A DNA stretch of 64,000 nucleotides, from assembly GCA_030998225.1 (NCBI GenBank), contig JAPYXD010000680.1, forward strand, positions 1,054,001-1,118,000, given 5' to 3'. This document shows positions 52,601-61,969 of the stretch, one piece after another; position 1 is the first letter of the stretch, and every line of letters starts with the position of its first letter. The notes under the pieces were generated by a model. The model worked only from the letters and a program-made list of their open reading frames with translations, made no database searches and was not told the DNA's origin. The position numbers and the translations under genes were made by a program. Source of the stretch: Diplolepis rosae (Eukaryota > Arthropoda > Insecta > Hymenoptera > Diplolepididae).

Positions 52601-54458
52601 TATTTGTGATTGTGTCACTCCAGTTATTTTTTCACCAACAATGTCGGTCTACTTAATCATATAACAGGTCAGTTCTTGTTTTTTGGTGACATTTATATCG
52701 TTTTCCACAAGTTTTTATCTGTCACACGTGCAATTTTTTAAGTCTCTTCTCTTTGTATGTTTATAAGAAAAAAGTTTTTGTACAGTGTTTATTTTTTTGG
52801 AAATTTTTAGTTTAGACCAACTTTATAGTATATCACATGTACAATTCATCAATATCGTTTTTTACTTAAACAAATAACAGTTAGTTTTCTTTTTTTTGGT
52901 GATATTTTATTTTGATATTTCACAATTTTGTTAGATTTGTTGTCCTTGTTTTTATTTCATTGAATCTAGTTTTTAAGAACAATTTTTACAGTTTTACAGT
53001 TTTTACATGTGCAATAGATTTATATTGGTTTTTTACATTGGTTATCCGTCACAAGTGCACATTTTTTTGGATTTGGTTAGAAAACATTTTCTTGCGCAGT
53101 TTTTAATATTTTTTGTAAATGTAGTTTTAGACCAATTTCTTATAGTATATCACATGTACAATTCGTTTATATCGGTTTTTACCACAATTTTTATCCGTCA
53201 CACGTTCTATATTTTTTAAGTTCCTCCCCTTAGTAATTTTTACTCAAAAAATCTTTGCTAAGTTTTATTTTCTTGTAAATTTGGTTATTTAGACCAATTT
53301 TATATTTCCACATGTTCAATTCATCTAGACCGTTTTTACCACAATGTTTACCCGTCACATGCTTAAACTTTAAGTTTCTTCACTTCGTATTTTTATAGAA
53401 ACAATTTTTTTTGGTTACATTTTTCACTTTTTTTTGAAAATTTATTTATTTAGAATAATTTTACACTTTCACATTTATAATTCATTTATATCATTTTTCC
53501 ACGATGTCTATCCGTCACACGTGCAATTCTTTTAATGTTCTCACCCTAGTATTTTTACAGAAATTTTTCGGTTTGTTATAGTTTCACTTTTTTTTTGCAA
53601 ATTTAGTTATTTAGACCAATTTTATATTTTACACTCGCAATTCTTTATAAAATTTTTTATTACAATGTTCATCGGTCACACGTGCAATTTTTTTAAGTCT
53701 CTTCCTTTGTATTTTTTATAGAAATAAATTCTCACTGATGAGGACTCCAATCTGAGTCGAAACGTTTGAAAATATGAAACTTTGAGTTACATTTTTTCCT
53801 GGACCCTAAAGCCAACTAAGAACATCAACAATATTTGAATATTTGATATTATTATTATCATTTGTAACGTACATTTTGAAACTTTATCCTACATTTTAGA
53901 AGTTTATCGAACTGTGATACGTTCTTCAACATTTGGTAAAATAACAATTATTACAATAATATTAATTAATCTCCAATTTGTCCATTCATCCCAACTCAGC
54001 TAAAAGTTGAATAAAGTTTCTTGAATTAGTATACTTCGTGTACTAACAATTTTTTTATTTTTTTGCAGATAGGTATTTCTAAAACAGATCATTTACAACG
54101 AGCTGACGTTGTGATAGCTGACCAAGATTACTGTGCACGTGCATACGAACCCGAGCCTGTACATATTTATGACTCCCAAATTTGTGCTTACGATCCGGAC
54201 ATTGGAAAAGGACCTTGCGCTGTGCGTGAACAATATAATCAAATACCCTAATCTAAAATCCTTTAAAAATTCTAAATCCCATAACAAAATAGTAAAATTT
54301 TGGTACATTTTTAGGGTGACTCTGGCGGGCCTTTGACTGTGGACGGAAAACTCGTTGGTATAACGTCTTGGTCTAATAGCTGCGGGGATGATTATTTCCC
54401 CACAGTATTTACAAGAGTACCTAAATTTATTGACTGGATCAAAACTAATGCAGTCTAA
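49678..54458 (+). CDS. Chymotrypsin-like S1 serine protease, gene 2
   Basis: Seven exons: 49678-49726, 49829-49908, 49995-50089, 50184-50325, 50402-50515, 54069-54221, 54315-54458. Every exon has exactly the length of its gene 1 counterpart (49, 80, 95, 142, 114, 153, 144). Signal peptide [16 protein letters not shown]. Activation at LPSR before IING. Triad in TAAHC, NDIAL and GDSGGP. Position 189 is Gly and 190 Pro (KGPCAGDSGG), 216 Ser (SWSNSC) and 226 Thr (FPTVF). Thr226 with a non-Gly 216 is reminiscent of elastases, so a narrowed pocket for small side chains is possible; this is inferred. Intron 5 (3.55 kb) holds a tandem array and a Penelope-type end. A possible poly(A) signal AATAAA is at 54637. 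Confidence 0.93.
50646..50880. mobile_element. Short MITE-like inverted repeat in intron 5 of gene 2
   Basis: GTACAGGAAGATTTATTTTTG near 50648 is mirrored by AAAATCTTCCTGTGCAAAA near 50863. The interior is CpG-rich (GCGCATGCGCAC). Arms are short, so the class is uncertain. Confidence 0.5.
50881..52028. other. Intron sequence, nothing firm
   Basis: Interior of intron 5 of gene 2. A short inverted pair AACTCTCTGC/GCAGAGAGTT near 51110 and 51220 is the only structure noticed. Confidence 0.4.
52029..52170. repeat. Hairpin repeat containing a tRNA-like T-arm
   Basis: GGATTCGAGCCCGGGTCTTTCG (read in two parts about 52067) is mirrored by CGAAAGACCTGGGCTCGTAT at about 52110. The mirror extends outward to TTTCTGTGGAAAAAG and CTTTTTTTCCACAG. 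A half copy lies at 57060-57130. The GGGCTCGAATCCC-like T-arm suggests origin from a tRNA or tRNA-derived SINE, but no full cloverleaf forms. Confidence 0.55.
52171..52680. other. Intron sequence, nothing recognised
   Basis: Interior of intron 5 of gene 2; no feature supported. Confidence 0.4.
52690..53732 (+). repeat. Diverged ~160-bp tandem array next to a Penelope end
   Basis: CCGTCACACGTGCAA-type text recurs with GTCAC at 52721, 53048, 53197, 53354, 53514 and 53675 (spacing 149-163, first gap two units). Each unit also has TTTAGACCAATTTTATA, ACATGTACAATTCA and TATATCGGTTTTTACC blocks. The array ends directly at the hammerhead motif at 53733, so it may be the 5' portion of a Penelope-type relic or a satellite grown from one. 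Confidence 0.7.
53733..53790 (+). ncRNA. Hammerhead ribozyme motif (Penelope family) in intron 5 of gene 2
   Basis: CTCACTGATGAG, 5-bp stem GACTC/GAGTC around loop CAATCT, then GAAACG. Followed by GAAACTTTGAGTTAC and CTGGACCCTAAAGCCAACTA, matching the tail of the element at 6319-6432. Stem II differs from the other copies by a compensated base pair (GGCTC/GAGCC there, GACTC/GAGTC here), which supports selection on the fold. Confidence 0.8.
53733..53840 (+). mobile_element. Penelope-like pseudo-LTR relic
   Basis: Hammerhead plus GGACCCTAAAGCC and AACATCAACAATATTTGAAT, co-linear with the end of the 6.3-10.7 kb element read on its coding strand. No RT or nuclease is nearby, so this is a solo end. 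Confidence 0.75.
53843..54025. repeat. Half copy of the TTCAAGAAACTTTACTC MITE
   Basis: Aligns with the right half of 45559-45793 (GTTTATCGAACTGTGATACG, AATCTCCAATTTGTCC, AAAAGTTGAATAAAGTTTCT). The left terminal repeat is missing. It lies 43 bases before exon 6 of gene 2. Confidence 0.65.
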
Positions 54459-54883
54459 TTTGTTTGTGCAGTATACCTGATACTGCATAATTTAATACTC
54501 TCAGAATATGAATTAATCAAATTTTAACCAATTTTCAGCAGAAAAAATTACTACAATTTCAGTTAATAACATTTTCATAATATTCATTTTTTTTGGATCA
54601 TGAAACTGATATATTTTTGTAAAAATAGTGGTCTGTAATAAAGTATTTATTTTATTCGACGATAAATCTTGTAAGATTATTATTCCAAAGAAACCTATTT
54701 ATCAAAAGAGATAATTGTATACAAATTAAAAATTATCATCGCCGATTGATTTTTTGCGATTAAAGTGTTGCTAATTTCTTATGAAACAGTTGCTTGTTAT
54801 TAGTGTAAATAGGTATTTGTATAAACCGATTCGCTAATGATAGTGACCATATGTGACTATCGATCAAGAGGGATTAGTTTAAA
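54459..54883. other. Spacer between protease genes 2 and 3
   Basis: Contains the 3' UTR of gene 2 (AATAAA at 54637). Nothing else was identified. Confidence 0.45.
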
Positions 54884-55014
54884 TGATAAAACTCTTAACT
54901 TTTCGATTTTATCGTGATCCGATCTTATTAAATAACCACCTTCGATATTTCACAATTCAATCGAAATTATACTTGTAATATAGAAGACAATCTTCTATCC
55001 GAAAAATATTCAAA
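54884..55014 (+). promoter_or_regulatory. Promoter region of protease gene 3, no good TATA box
   Basis: The start-site block is conserved (ATAGAAGACAATCTTCTATCC), and a GATAA lies at about 54885. The TATAAATT seen before genes 1 and 2 is replaced by AAATTATACTTG. Confidence 0.45.
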
Positions 55015-58000
55015 ATGATGGCAAGTGTATTATTTGGATATAGCCTCCTAGCTTTCTCCCAAGGTGAGAACAAGACAATAATTACCATTTTTCTTTGATA
55101 TTGTTCATTTATTCTAGAAATTAAAAAGAACACAGCCACACAAAAAGAAGTCTGGCACTTTTGACGAGACACATGTATTGCTATGTATTTTGAGTCTCTG
55201 AATCTGAATCAAAGGTCAGAATATCATCTTTCAGGATTGGCTTTTGACATATCCTCAAGAACTTCAAGACTTTTCAGTATGTGATGGAAAATCCTGTTTT
55301 CTTTTTGCGAAATTCAAGCTGCTGATTCCAAAAATAGAGCCAGATTAGTCATATAACTGGCAATTCTATGACATAATCTCAAAAAAATTCTTTCAGAAGC
55401 AACTTGTGATCCAACATTGCATTTTTATGGATTTTGAGCCGCAGAACCCAGTTTTCAAGCCAAATCTGCATAGTAATGAACAAATCTGTTACATTATTCC
55501 AAGAACATATTGTATTACAACAATCATCTCTTACAGAAGTCTTTCTCGTCATATTTATCGTAAGTAAGCTTACTGCGTTTCTTCTGAACTATGCGTTCTG
55601 AGCCTTTTGTATTATGATTCAATCATGAATCTTCGGATCGGAGTGTCCATTCATTTGTATATTCAATTCAATAGTATATATCGGGTGTACAAATGAGTTT
55701 CCGCCGTCTTTTATAAAAAATTGGGCATTTATTGTGAAAGAACGGAACCTTATGTTTTATTCGAAGTATTTGTCCATCGTATTGTTCTTATTGCGTTTGT
55801 CACGAATCTTGATCCATTAATGCTTCCGATTCCGCGTCTTCGTACACTTTTGGCCTTCCGCTACGTTCTTTATCTTCGATGTCAAATTCACCGTTCTTAA
55901 ACTTTTGAAACCACTCATGACAACTTCCCTCACTTATGGTTGAATGTGAATCCCATCCCCGTACAAATAGTAGAGTCCCGTAGGGCGCCGTCGAGCTATG
56001 CTGATTTGAAAAAATTTCATGGGCTCGCATGGAGAAAATTTTAGTGCGCTACTGGCTTAGAATTCGTAGTATGTGTGTGTACGTATAGTCACGAATGCTA
56101 TGCCAGCGGCCGACTCGTAGATCGTGCAACACTGCAATTTAAACCTAACTGTGATGTGCATTTGAATAGCTGGATGTCAAAGGTTATTGTTAACAGTTAA
56201 AAAAATGTCAGGTCAAGTGAGATGGAAAGGAAGATTTATAAAGAACAAAACTTGAGACTATGAAGTGCGTCGAAATTCGGGACTGATTGAAACGAGTGTG
56301 TGCGTGTGTATGTCGAGAACTACATCAGACAAAAGCTGAAGAAAAGAAACAGTGTTGCCGGGTCGCGATACTGTTACTTTTATCTGTTTGAAATTTAAAT
56401 GTTCTAAATTAGATTATCTGTAAATCTGCAAGGTGGAGAGATTCGATGTTTTTTTCAAAAATTTATATTTTCAAACACCACAAATACCGACATTTTTTAA
56501 ATTTCTCTACCAGAGCGTTTAATTACTACAAATTAAAATGTGGAGAGTGCCTATGCATTGCCCATGAATTACGTGTTAAAATAGTCAACTTTGACATTAA
56601 TTATCTCTGCATCGGTACAGTTGATAGATTTGAAATTAATTTAGCATATAAATAATTATCCTATTTAAATATCAGCTCCTTTTTTAAAAAATTTTATCAG
56701 AGATCGATTTTTTTACATACAACCTTAAGGCAGCCTCACCATATATTTCTACAAGCAATCGATACGCCTCAGCTACAGATTTCTTTAAATTAGAGGAGTA
56801 AATCAAAACTTTCCGCAAGTGACGCTTATTCGGCTCAAAAATCGACATTTTCGAACACAAAAGAATATATTATTTCAAATTAATTAGTTGAGTTTGAAAT
56901 TTGTGCCACTGCCTACATCATCGGAGAATCACTAGTCGCGTATCAGATAGGATAAGTTGCCGACAGGTGTCCTTGTAGACAATTTCAAACTCTTATATCG
57001 CAAATAAATGCAAATTAAATTCAAATTCAGAGAATTTGAAATCTTTTTGCGAAAAAAAAGACGCTTTTGACTGCGCTGGGATTCGAGCCCAGGTCTTTCG
57101 ATTGCCGGTCGACTGCTCCCACAGAAAGATTTCAAATTTTTTAAATCAGAATATATTATACTGGTAAAAATTCACTAATATTTCAAGGTTATGTTGTTGA
57201 CAGATGTCCAACCTTACGACAGTGACATTTTACATGTGTAAATTTCAATCAATACTTACTGGTGACACCAACTTTTGTCAAACGGCGGAAACTTATTTGT
57301 ACACCTGATATTTAAGTGAATTCAATGGATGCAAATGAATGGACACTCCGATCCGAAGATTTATGAATGAATCATAACACAAGAGGCTCAGAACTCATAG
57401 TTCAGAAGAAACGCAATAAGCTTACTTACGATAAATATGATGAGAAAGACTTCTCTAAGAGAAGATTGTTGTAATACAATATGTTCTTGGAATAATGTAA
57501 CAGATTTGCTCATTACTATGCAGATTTGACTCAAAAACTGGGTTCTGCGGATCAAAATCCATAAAAATGCAATGCTGGCTTACAAGTTACAGTTGAAAGA
57601 ACTTTTTTTTTGAAGTTCTGTCATAGAATTGCCAGTTATATGACTAATCTGGGTCTATTTTTGGAATTAGCAGCTTGAATCTCGTAAAAAACCATATTTT
57701 TCCATCACATACTGAAAAGTGCGGTTTTTTGAGGTTATGTCAAAAACCAATCGTGAAAGGTGCTATTTTGATCTCAGATTTGGATTCAGAGACTCAAAAT
57801 ACATAGGAATACATGTGTCTCGTGAAAAGTACCAAATTTTTTTTGCGTGGCTGTGATAATTGAATTACTGAATTTTTCAAATATTAACTTGTAGCTCGAG
57901 TTTTTGAATGGGATCCATTAGCATCTAGAATCGTTAATGGAAAAGATGCTAAAGTTGGGGAACTCCCATACCAGGTATGAATATTTCAAGAAATGTTATG

Positions 58001-60748
58001 TAAATCAACTAAATAGACTATTGAGATCCTATTAAAAATTATTTTAGGTATCACTCCAAATAAGTGAAATCGACTACCACTTTTGCGGTGGTTCTATTTT
58101 GAACGAATACTACGTCATTACTGCAGCCCATTGTATTATAGAGTAAGATAATTACATTATAAACGTACAAATGATTATAATTGATACTGTCTTTCTACGA
58201 TTTCAAATCTTCTTATATTTTAAATTTTAATTTTCTAGTCGATTCAAACAAAATCTAAAAGTAATAGCTGGAACTTTGAAACTGAGTAAGCCGAAATCAA
58301 TACACGAAGTCAAAAACATGACTGTTCACGAGAGATACAATCCAGAAGATTCATGGAAAAATGACATCGCTCTCATAAAAGTAAGAATAATTTATTATTT
58401 TATTATAATAAATTACTAGTTAAATAAAATGTATAGTTAAACTAGCGATAATCGTCATTAATTTTTTTTTAATACAAAATAAAGCAGCGATATTGACAAG
58501 ATCATTATAACGCAGGAATACATGAGTACGACATTTTTTTGAAGTCTCATATTAATAATGAATTAACTACATCTGAAGGACGGAAGTTCTAATAATGTTA
58601 AGTGCCATTTTTTTCAAAATGCGTTTTTGTGTAGAAAATTATTTTTTAAGCCCAGGCCAAAACTAAAACCGTTGAAAAATCGCGATTCAACACAACAAAT
58701 TTTTAACATAAAAAATAAAACGGAAAAAAAAATCCAACGGAATCTCATGGAGAATCGATTTCTTTTATCAAATTGGACAGGTTTTTACATTCTTATCATA
58801 AATGAGAAGGTATTTGGTTTATGTGAAAAATGAATTTCGAAATTTTCATCAAATCATCCGACAAAATTGTGAAAATTAAAGTATTTTTTGTGTTTTTAAA
58901 AAAATCAAAAATTCCAATACTGATTACTAATAGTGCTCATAAATCTTTACGAATTATCCTAACAACATTTTTCGATTAAACTATATTAATTCTGAATCAT
59001 AGGTTGATAAGGTCGATATAGTAGAGTTCCGTTATCACGTACAGTGTTACACTCTTCTAATGATCGACATAATCGACTGAAATGATTTAGAAAAATCAGG
59101 AAAATTACAGTATATGTTAAAACTTGAAAAAGGTCAATATCTACATTCCATTCTTCAGTTAAATTATATGAAATACGAAAAAAAGTCATGATACAAAATT
59201 GTTTAATGCATAAAGATCTAAAAGTTTGAATCGCAACATTTTTTATAAGATGTATATTTTCGTTTTAATTTTAAAAAATACTATTGAAAATCGAAAATTC
59301 AAATTTTTAACTATAATATTTGAAATTCGAGAAAAACGTAAGAAGGAAAAATTGTTCACTTCAATAAAATGTATATTTTTGTTTCAATTTCAAAAAATAC
59401 GATTAAAATAAAAATATTCCATTTTTAACCAAAATATGTGAGTTCCAAAATAAGCGTTGAACTGCAAAATCGTTTGCTTGAATCATGTCTATACGATTCT
59501 TTTCTCTTTTTGAGATACTTGGAAGAAAACAAATTATTTTAATCATATTATCTATTAGTTACAGAAATGTATACAGAAGATCGAGCGCGAGTGTCATACT
59601 CAATAAATCTGAATCAGTCAAAATCTACTGATTATCAGTGAAATTTGACTGATTCAAATAGCTAAACAGACCTTACTGTAAATCAGTCAAATTTCACTGA
59701 TTACTTCAGCATAAATCAATTGATTTAACAGTGAAAAATACTTTTTTCACTGATTCAATCAATGAAAATTAACTGATTTTTCAGTGAAAAATATTTTTGC
59801 ACTGATGAATCAGTGAAAAGGCAAATTACTGATTCAACCAGTGAAAATTCGACTGATTCAGATTTAGAGAGTAATGAGAATGTGTTTCTTAACACCGATA
59901 AAGCTTCAAGTAAATTGGATTTCCTTTTTTCATTTGAAATCAAAAACAATATTATAAAATTGACTTGAGCTTCAGTATCAAATTACAAGAAATAACTTAG
60001 ATGTGTGCGAAGAATAGAAGACTGAACGCGAAGCGCAAGATCCAAACAGAACGGTGCGCGATATGCAACTATTGAATCGCGCGCCCTAGGCGCGCTCAAA
60101 TTTGTGAGTGAATCATGCATCGTAATTCTGATACTTCTCCAGTTTTCTAATGAAAAAATCCATTTTTTTATAAAACGGAGATTTTGCATTGATGGTATGA
60201 TTTTACAGTTCCTAACGAACAACTTGATATATAAATCATTTTGGAATATTCGAATTCACAGTAGTAACTTTGGAAGTACGTAACTTCTGCAGATTTAAAA
60301 ATTTGTGGATTAAACTTCAATAATTAATACGATTGAATATCTCGTGCAAATTAAATTTTAGAAGTTTTTATAAACAATTGTAGAAATAATAATTTTTTTT
60401 CGTTATCGTGAAAAATTCGTAAAATGGCACCTAACATCAATAGAACTTCCGTCCCTCATCTATAAACATGAATTTTAAAAATTATAAAGGCCTAATCAAG
60501 GTAATAATATGTGAATTTTTGAGATCAGAATTTTTTTTCAAAACTTGGATATAAATTTATATTATTTCCCTATACAACTTAAGCTCAGTTACATTTATCA
60601 TAAATTGTTAAAATTCAAAAAATTATTTTTTTAGGTCAAAACTCCATTTGTCTTAAGTGACGAAATCAAGATGATTCCACTTTCAAAAGCTAATCAAATC
60701 ATAAGTGCTAAACAGAAAGCTGTTGTCTCTGGGTGGGGTATTAATAAA
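55015..60748 (+). CDS. Chymotrypsin-like S1 serine protease, gene 3 (exons 1-5 only in window)
   Basis: Exons 55015-55063, 57895-57974, 58048-58142, 58239-58380 and 60635-60748, with the same lengths as in genes 1 and 2. Two ATG codons in tandem start the frame; the first keeps the exon length. Signal peptide [16 protein letters not shown]. Activation at LASR before IVNG. His57 (TAAHC) and Asp102 (NDIAL) present. Exons 6-7 with Ser195 are not found by 64000; intron 5 is at least 3.25 kb, so they may lie beyond the window, or the gene may be broken. Intron 1 holds a 2.7-kb foldback element and intron 4 a 2.2-kb block of repeats. No internal stops. Confidence 0.85.
55750..56848 (-). pseudogene. 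Mariner transposase fragments
   Basis: From 56848 on the minus strand: [20 protein letters not shown], then [21 protein letters not shown], the first mariner DNA-binding helices. After the interruption: [21 protein letters not shown], then [14 protein letters not shown], ending in a stop at about 55800. The final coding bases near 55752 give MDKYFE and stop. The entire DD34D catalytic core is deleted. Confidence 0.82.
55938..56724. other. Insertion inside the second mariner
   Basis: About 790 bases with no mariner similarity. A plus-strand frame around 56446-56655 and a short [15 protein letters not shown] stretch near 56202 are open but unrecognised. It could be another transposon fragment. 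Confidence 0.35.
57060..57135. repeat. Half copy of the tRNA-like hairpin repeat
   Basis: GCTGGGATTCGAGCCCAGGT and TCTTTCGATTGCCGG match 52060-52115. Preceded by GAAAAAAAAGACGCTTTTGA, as at 52045. Confidence 0.6.
58801..60000 (-). repeat. Interspersed repeat family with TCTCATCATG motif, copy D (inverted, interrupted)
   Basis: Inverse of 10868-12290: it starts with the AATGAGAAGGTATTTGGTTT end, and passes through AGATCGAGCGCGAGTGTCAT (about 59578). After a MITE insertion at 59597-59873 it resumes with ATGAGAATGTGTTTCTTAAC and AGTAAATTGGATTTCC. Fills most of intron 4 of protease gene 3. Confidence 0.75.
59597..59873. mobile_element. ACTGATT-type MITE nested in repeat copy D
   Basis: Starts TACTCAATAAATCTGAATCA and ends TGATTCAGATTTAGAGAGTA, inverted. 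It interrupts text that is continuous (GTGTCATGATGAGAATGTG) in the other copies, so this is a clear insertion. The interior is a dense series of CACTGATT/AATCAGTG. Confidence 0.8.
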
Positions 60749-60961
60749 GTGAGTTTTACAAATATTTTTAGTTATTTGATAACTACATTTTTACATTATT
60801 AATTTCTACCTTAATAATCATTGTGTCGTTCATTGACTTATTCTCATCCCTAAGCAAGAATCATTTGATCCTAACTTAAAACGAGGAACCTTTGATTCAA
60901 GTATGTATTTACGTATTTGTGACGTAACAGTAGTAGACGTTGCATTGACCCTCAATTTTAA

Positions 60962-61230
60962 TGAAATGATACGTTGTTGGAAAAAATTGGCATTAGGGTC
61001 CAAAAATGTCCAAATTTAACACATCAAGTACTCTTTTTTCGTATTAAATATCTAAGTACTTTAGTTGTTCCTAAAAATGTGAAATTAGAGCTACCTTCTT
61101 TTGTATTTTCTAGATTTTAATAAATATCACTGATGAGGGCTCCGATCTGAGCCGAAACGTCTGACTAAATCAACTTTATTATTTTTGGACCCTAAAGTTA
61201 ATTTGTCCATCAACGTATCATTTTAGTAAA
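60962..61230 (+). mobile_element. Miniature Penelope-like element with hammerhead
   Basis: AATGATACGTTGTTGG plus TTAGGGTCCAAAAA on the left (60965-61005) is inverted at the right (61183-61228: TTTTTGGACCCTAAAG, CATCAACGTATCATT). Between them lies a hammerhead motif at 61126. This is the same end architecture as the full 4.4-kb element but in only ~270 bases and without coding capacity. In intron 5 of protease gene 3. Confidence 0.75.
61126..61180 (+). ncRNA. Hammerhead ribozyme motif (Penelope family), in the miniature element
   Basis: ATCACTGATGAG, 5-bp stem GGCTC/GAGCC around loop CGATCT, then GAAACGTCTGAC. It is intact in both invariant core boxes and nearly identical to the motif at 6376-6432. 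Confidence 0.82.
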
Positions 61231-61305
61231 ATGATGTTATCAGTCGTGTCTTGTTAAAGAAAACACATTATTTTTTATCAACAAAATTTTAAACTTTGGA
61301 TAAAT

Positions 61306-61687
61306 AATACTTTTGATGTTTTTTGTAAATGAATTTTTCCCTACTATCGCTTCTTGCCAATTTTTAAAAAATGTTCTAATTCTCATAAATCATGGCTTAT
61401 TTTCTCTGCAAAGATATTCTTCTCAACTCTATTGTTTTTAACTTTTGAAGTAAAGTTTTCAGTGGCTGAAATCGTTAAAATAAGTTTTTAAAAAGAAACA
61501 TTGAAAAAAAAATAACTATATTTGAAGATTTTTCACTTATTTTCAAAATTGGAAACAATCGAGTTGTAGAGAATATTTTCCCTGAAAATATAAGCCATGA
61601 TTTATAAAAATCCAATCATTTTCGAAAAATTGTCAGAAAGCGATAGTAAGGAAATATTCTATTACTAAAAACATTCTTAAAAGTATT
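61306..61687. mobile_element. Foldback element related to 15149-15808
   Basis: AATACTTTTGATGTTTTTTG on the left and its loose mirror ending at 61687; TCCCTACTATCGCTTCTTG and its mirror near 61640. The AGTTGTAGAGAATATTTTCC block relates it to the 660-bp palindrome at 15149. Confidence 0.7.
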
Positions 61688-61890
61688 GTTTCTCGTTAGT
61701 TACAAATTTGTTTGATTAAAAATAATTTTTTTTTTTCATAAGACATATCTGATATTTTAATTTAAGTTGATTTTCTAATAATTGTAGAAGGATCTTATTC
61801 AACTCGTTCAACATCTGGGATTAGTAATAAATTAGGGACCGAATTTTAACGGTTTTGTCAGACAATTATTAAAGAACGAGAAAAAATCTG

Positions 61891-61967
61891 CCTCAACTTG
61901 GATACGAACCGAGGTCTCCACTTTACATGAGGGGTACGCTAACCAATTACGCTACCGAAGTCTCAGC
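61891..61967 (-). repeat. tRNA-like sequence (pseudo-tRNA or SINE head)
   Basis: On the minus strand: an A-box-like D-arm (TAGCGTAATTGGTTAGCG) and a T-arm GGTTCGTATCC with a mostly paired stem. The anticodon arm (CCCCTCATGTAAAGTGG) does not pair well, and the acceptor ends do not match. It resembles tRNA-derived sequence rather than a working gene. Confidence 0.45.
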
Positions 61968-61969
61968 AA

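Larger units (their letters stand above)
55684..57303 (-). mobile_element. Second mariner, deleted and interrupted
   Basis: Terminal repeats GGTGTACAAATGAGTTTCC (left) and inward GGTGTACAAATAAGTTTCC (right). The transposase, on the minus strand, survives only as an N-terminal piece (56725-56848), a helix-turn-helix piece (55800-55937) and the last few residues. About 790 bases of unrelated DNA separate the first two, and another insert with a tRNA-like T-arm lies at about 56930-57170. Confidence 0.82.
55133..57856. mobile_element. Foldback element with a mariner inserted in its loop
   Basis: Inverted arms of about 540 bases: left 55133-55680 (CACAGCCACACAAAAAG) and right 57305-57856 (mirror ending TTGCGTGGCTGTG). 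Shared inner blocks include GAATGGACACTCCGATC, TAAGCTTACTGCGTTTCTTC and CAACATTGCATTTTTATGGA. The mariner at 55684-57303 sits at the centre. In intron 1 of protease gene 3. Before the mariner landed the element was an ~1.1-kb near-continuous palindrome. Confidence 0.85.

Noticed and set aside
54093..54488. 131-residue minus-strand frame across exons 6-7 of gene 2
   Set aside because: It is antisense to two well-supported protease exons and lacks motifs.
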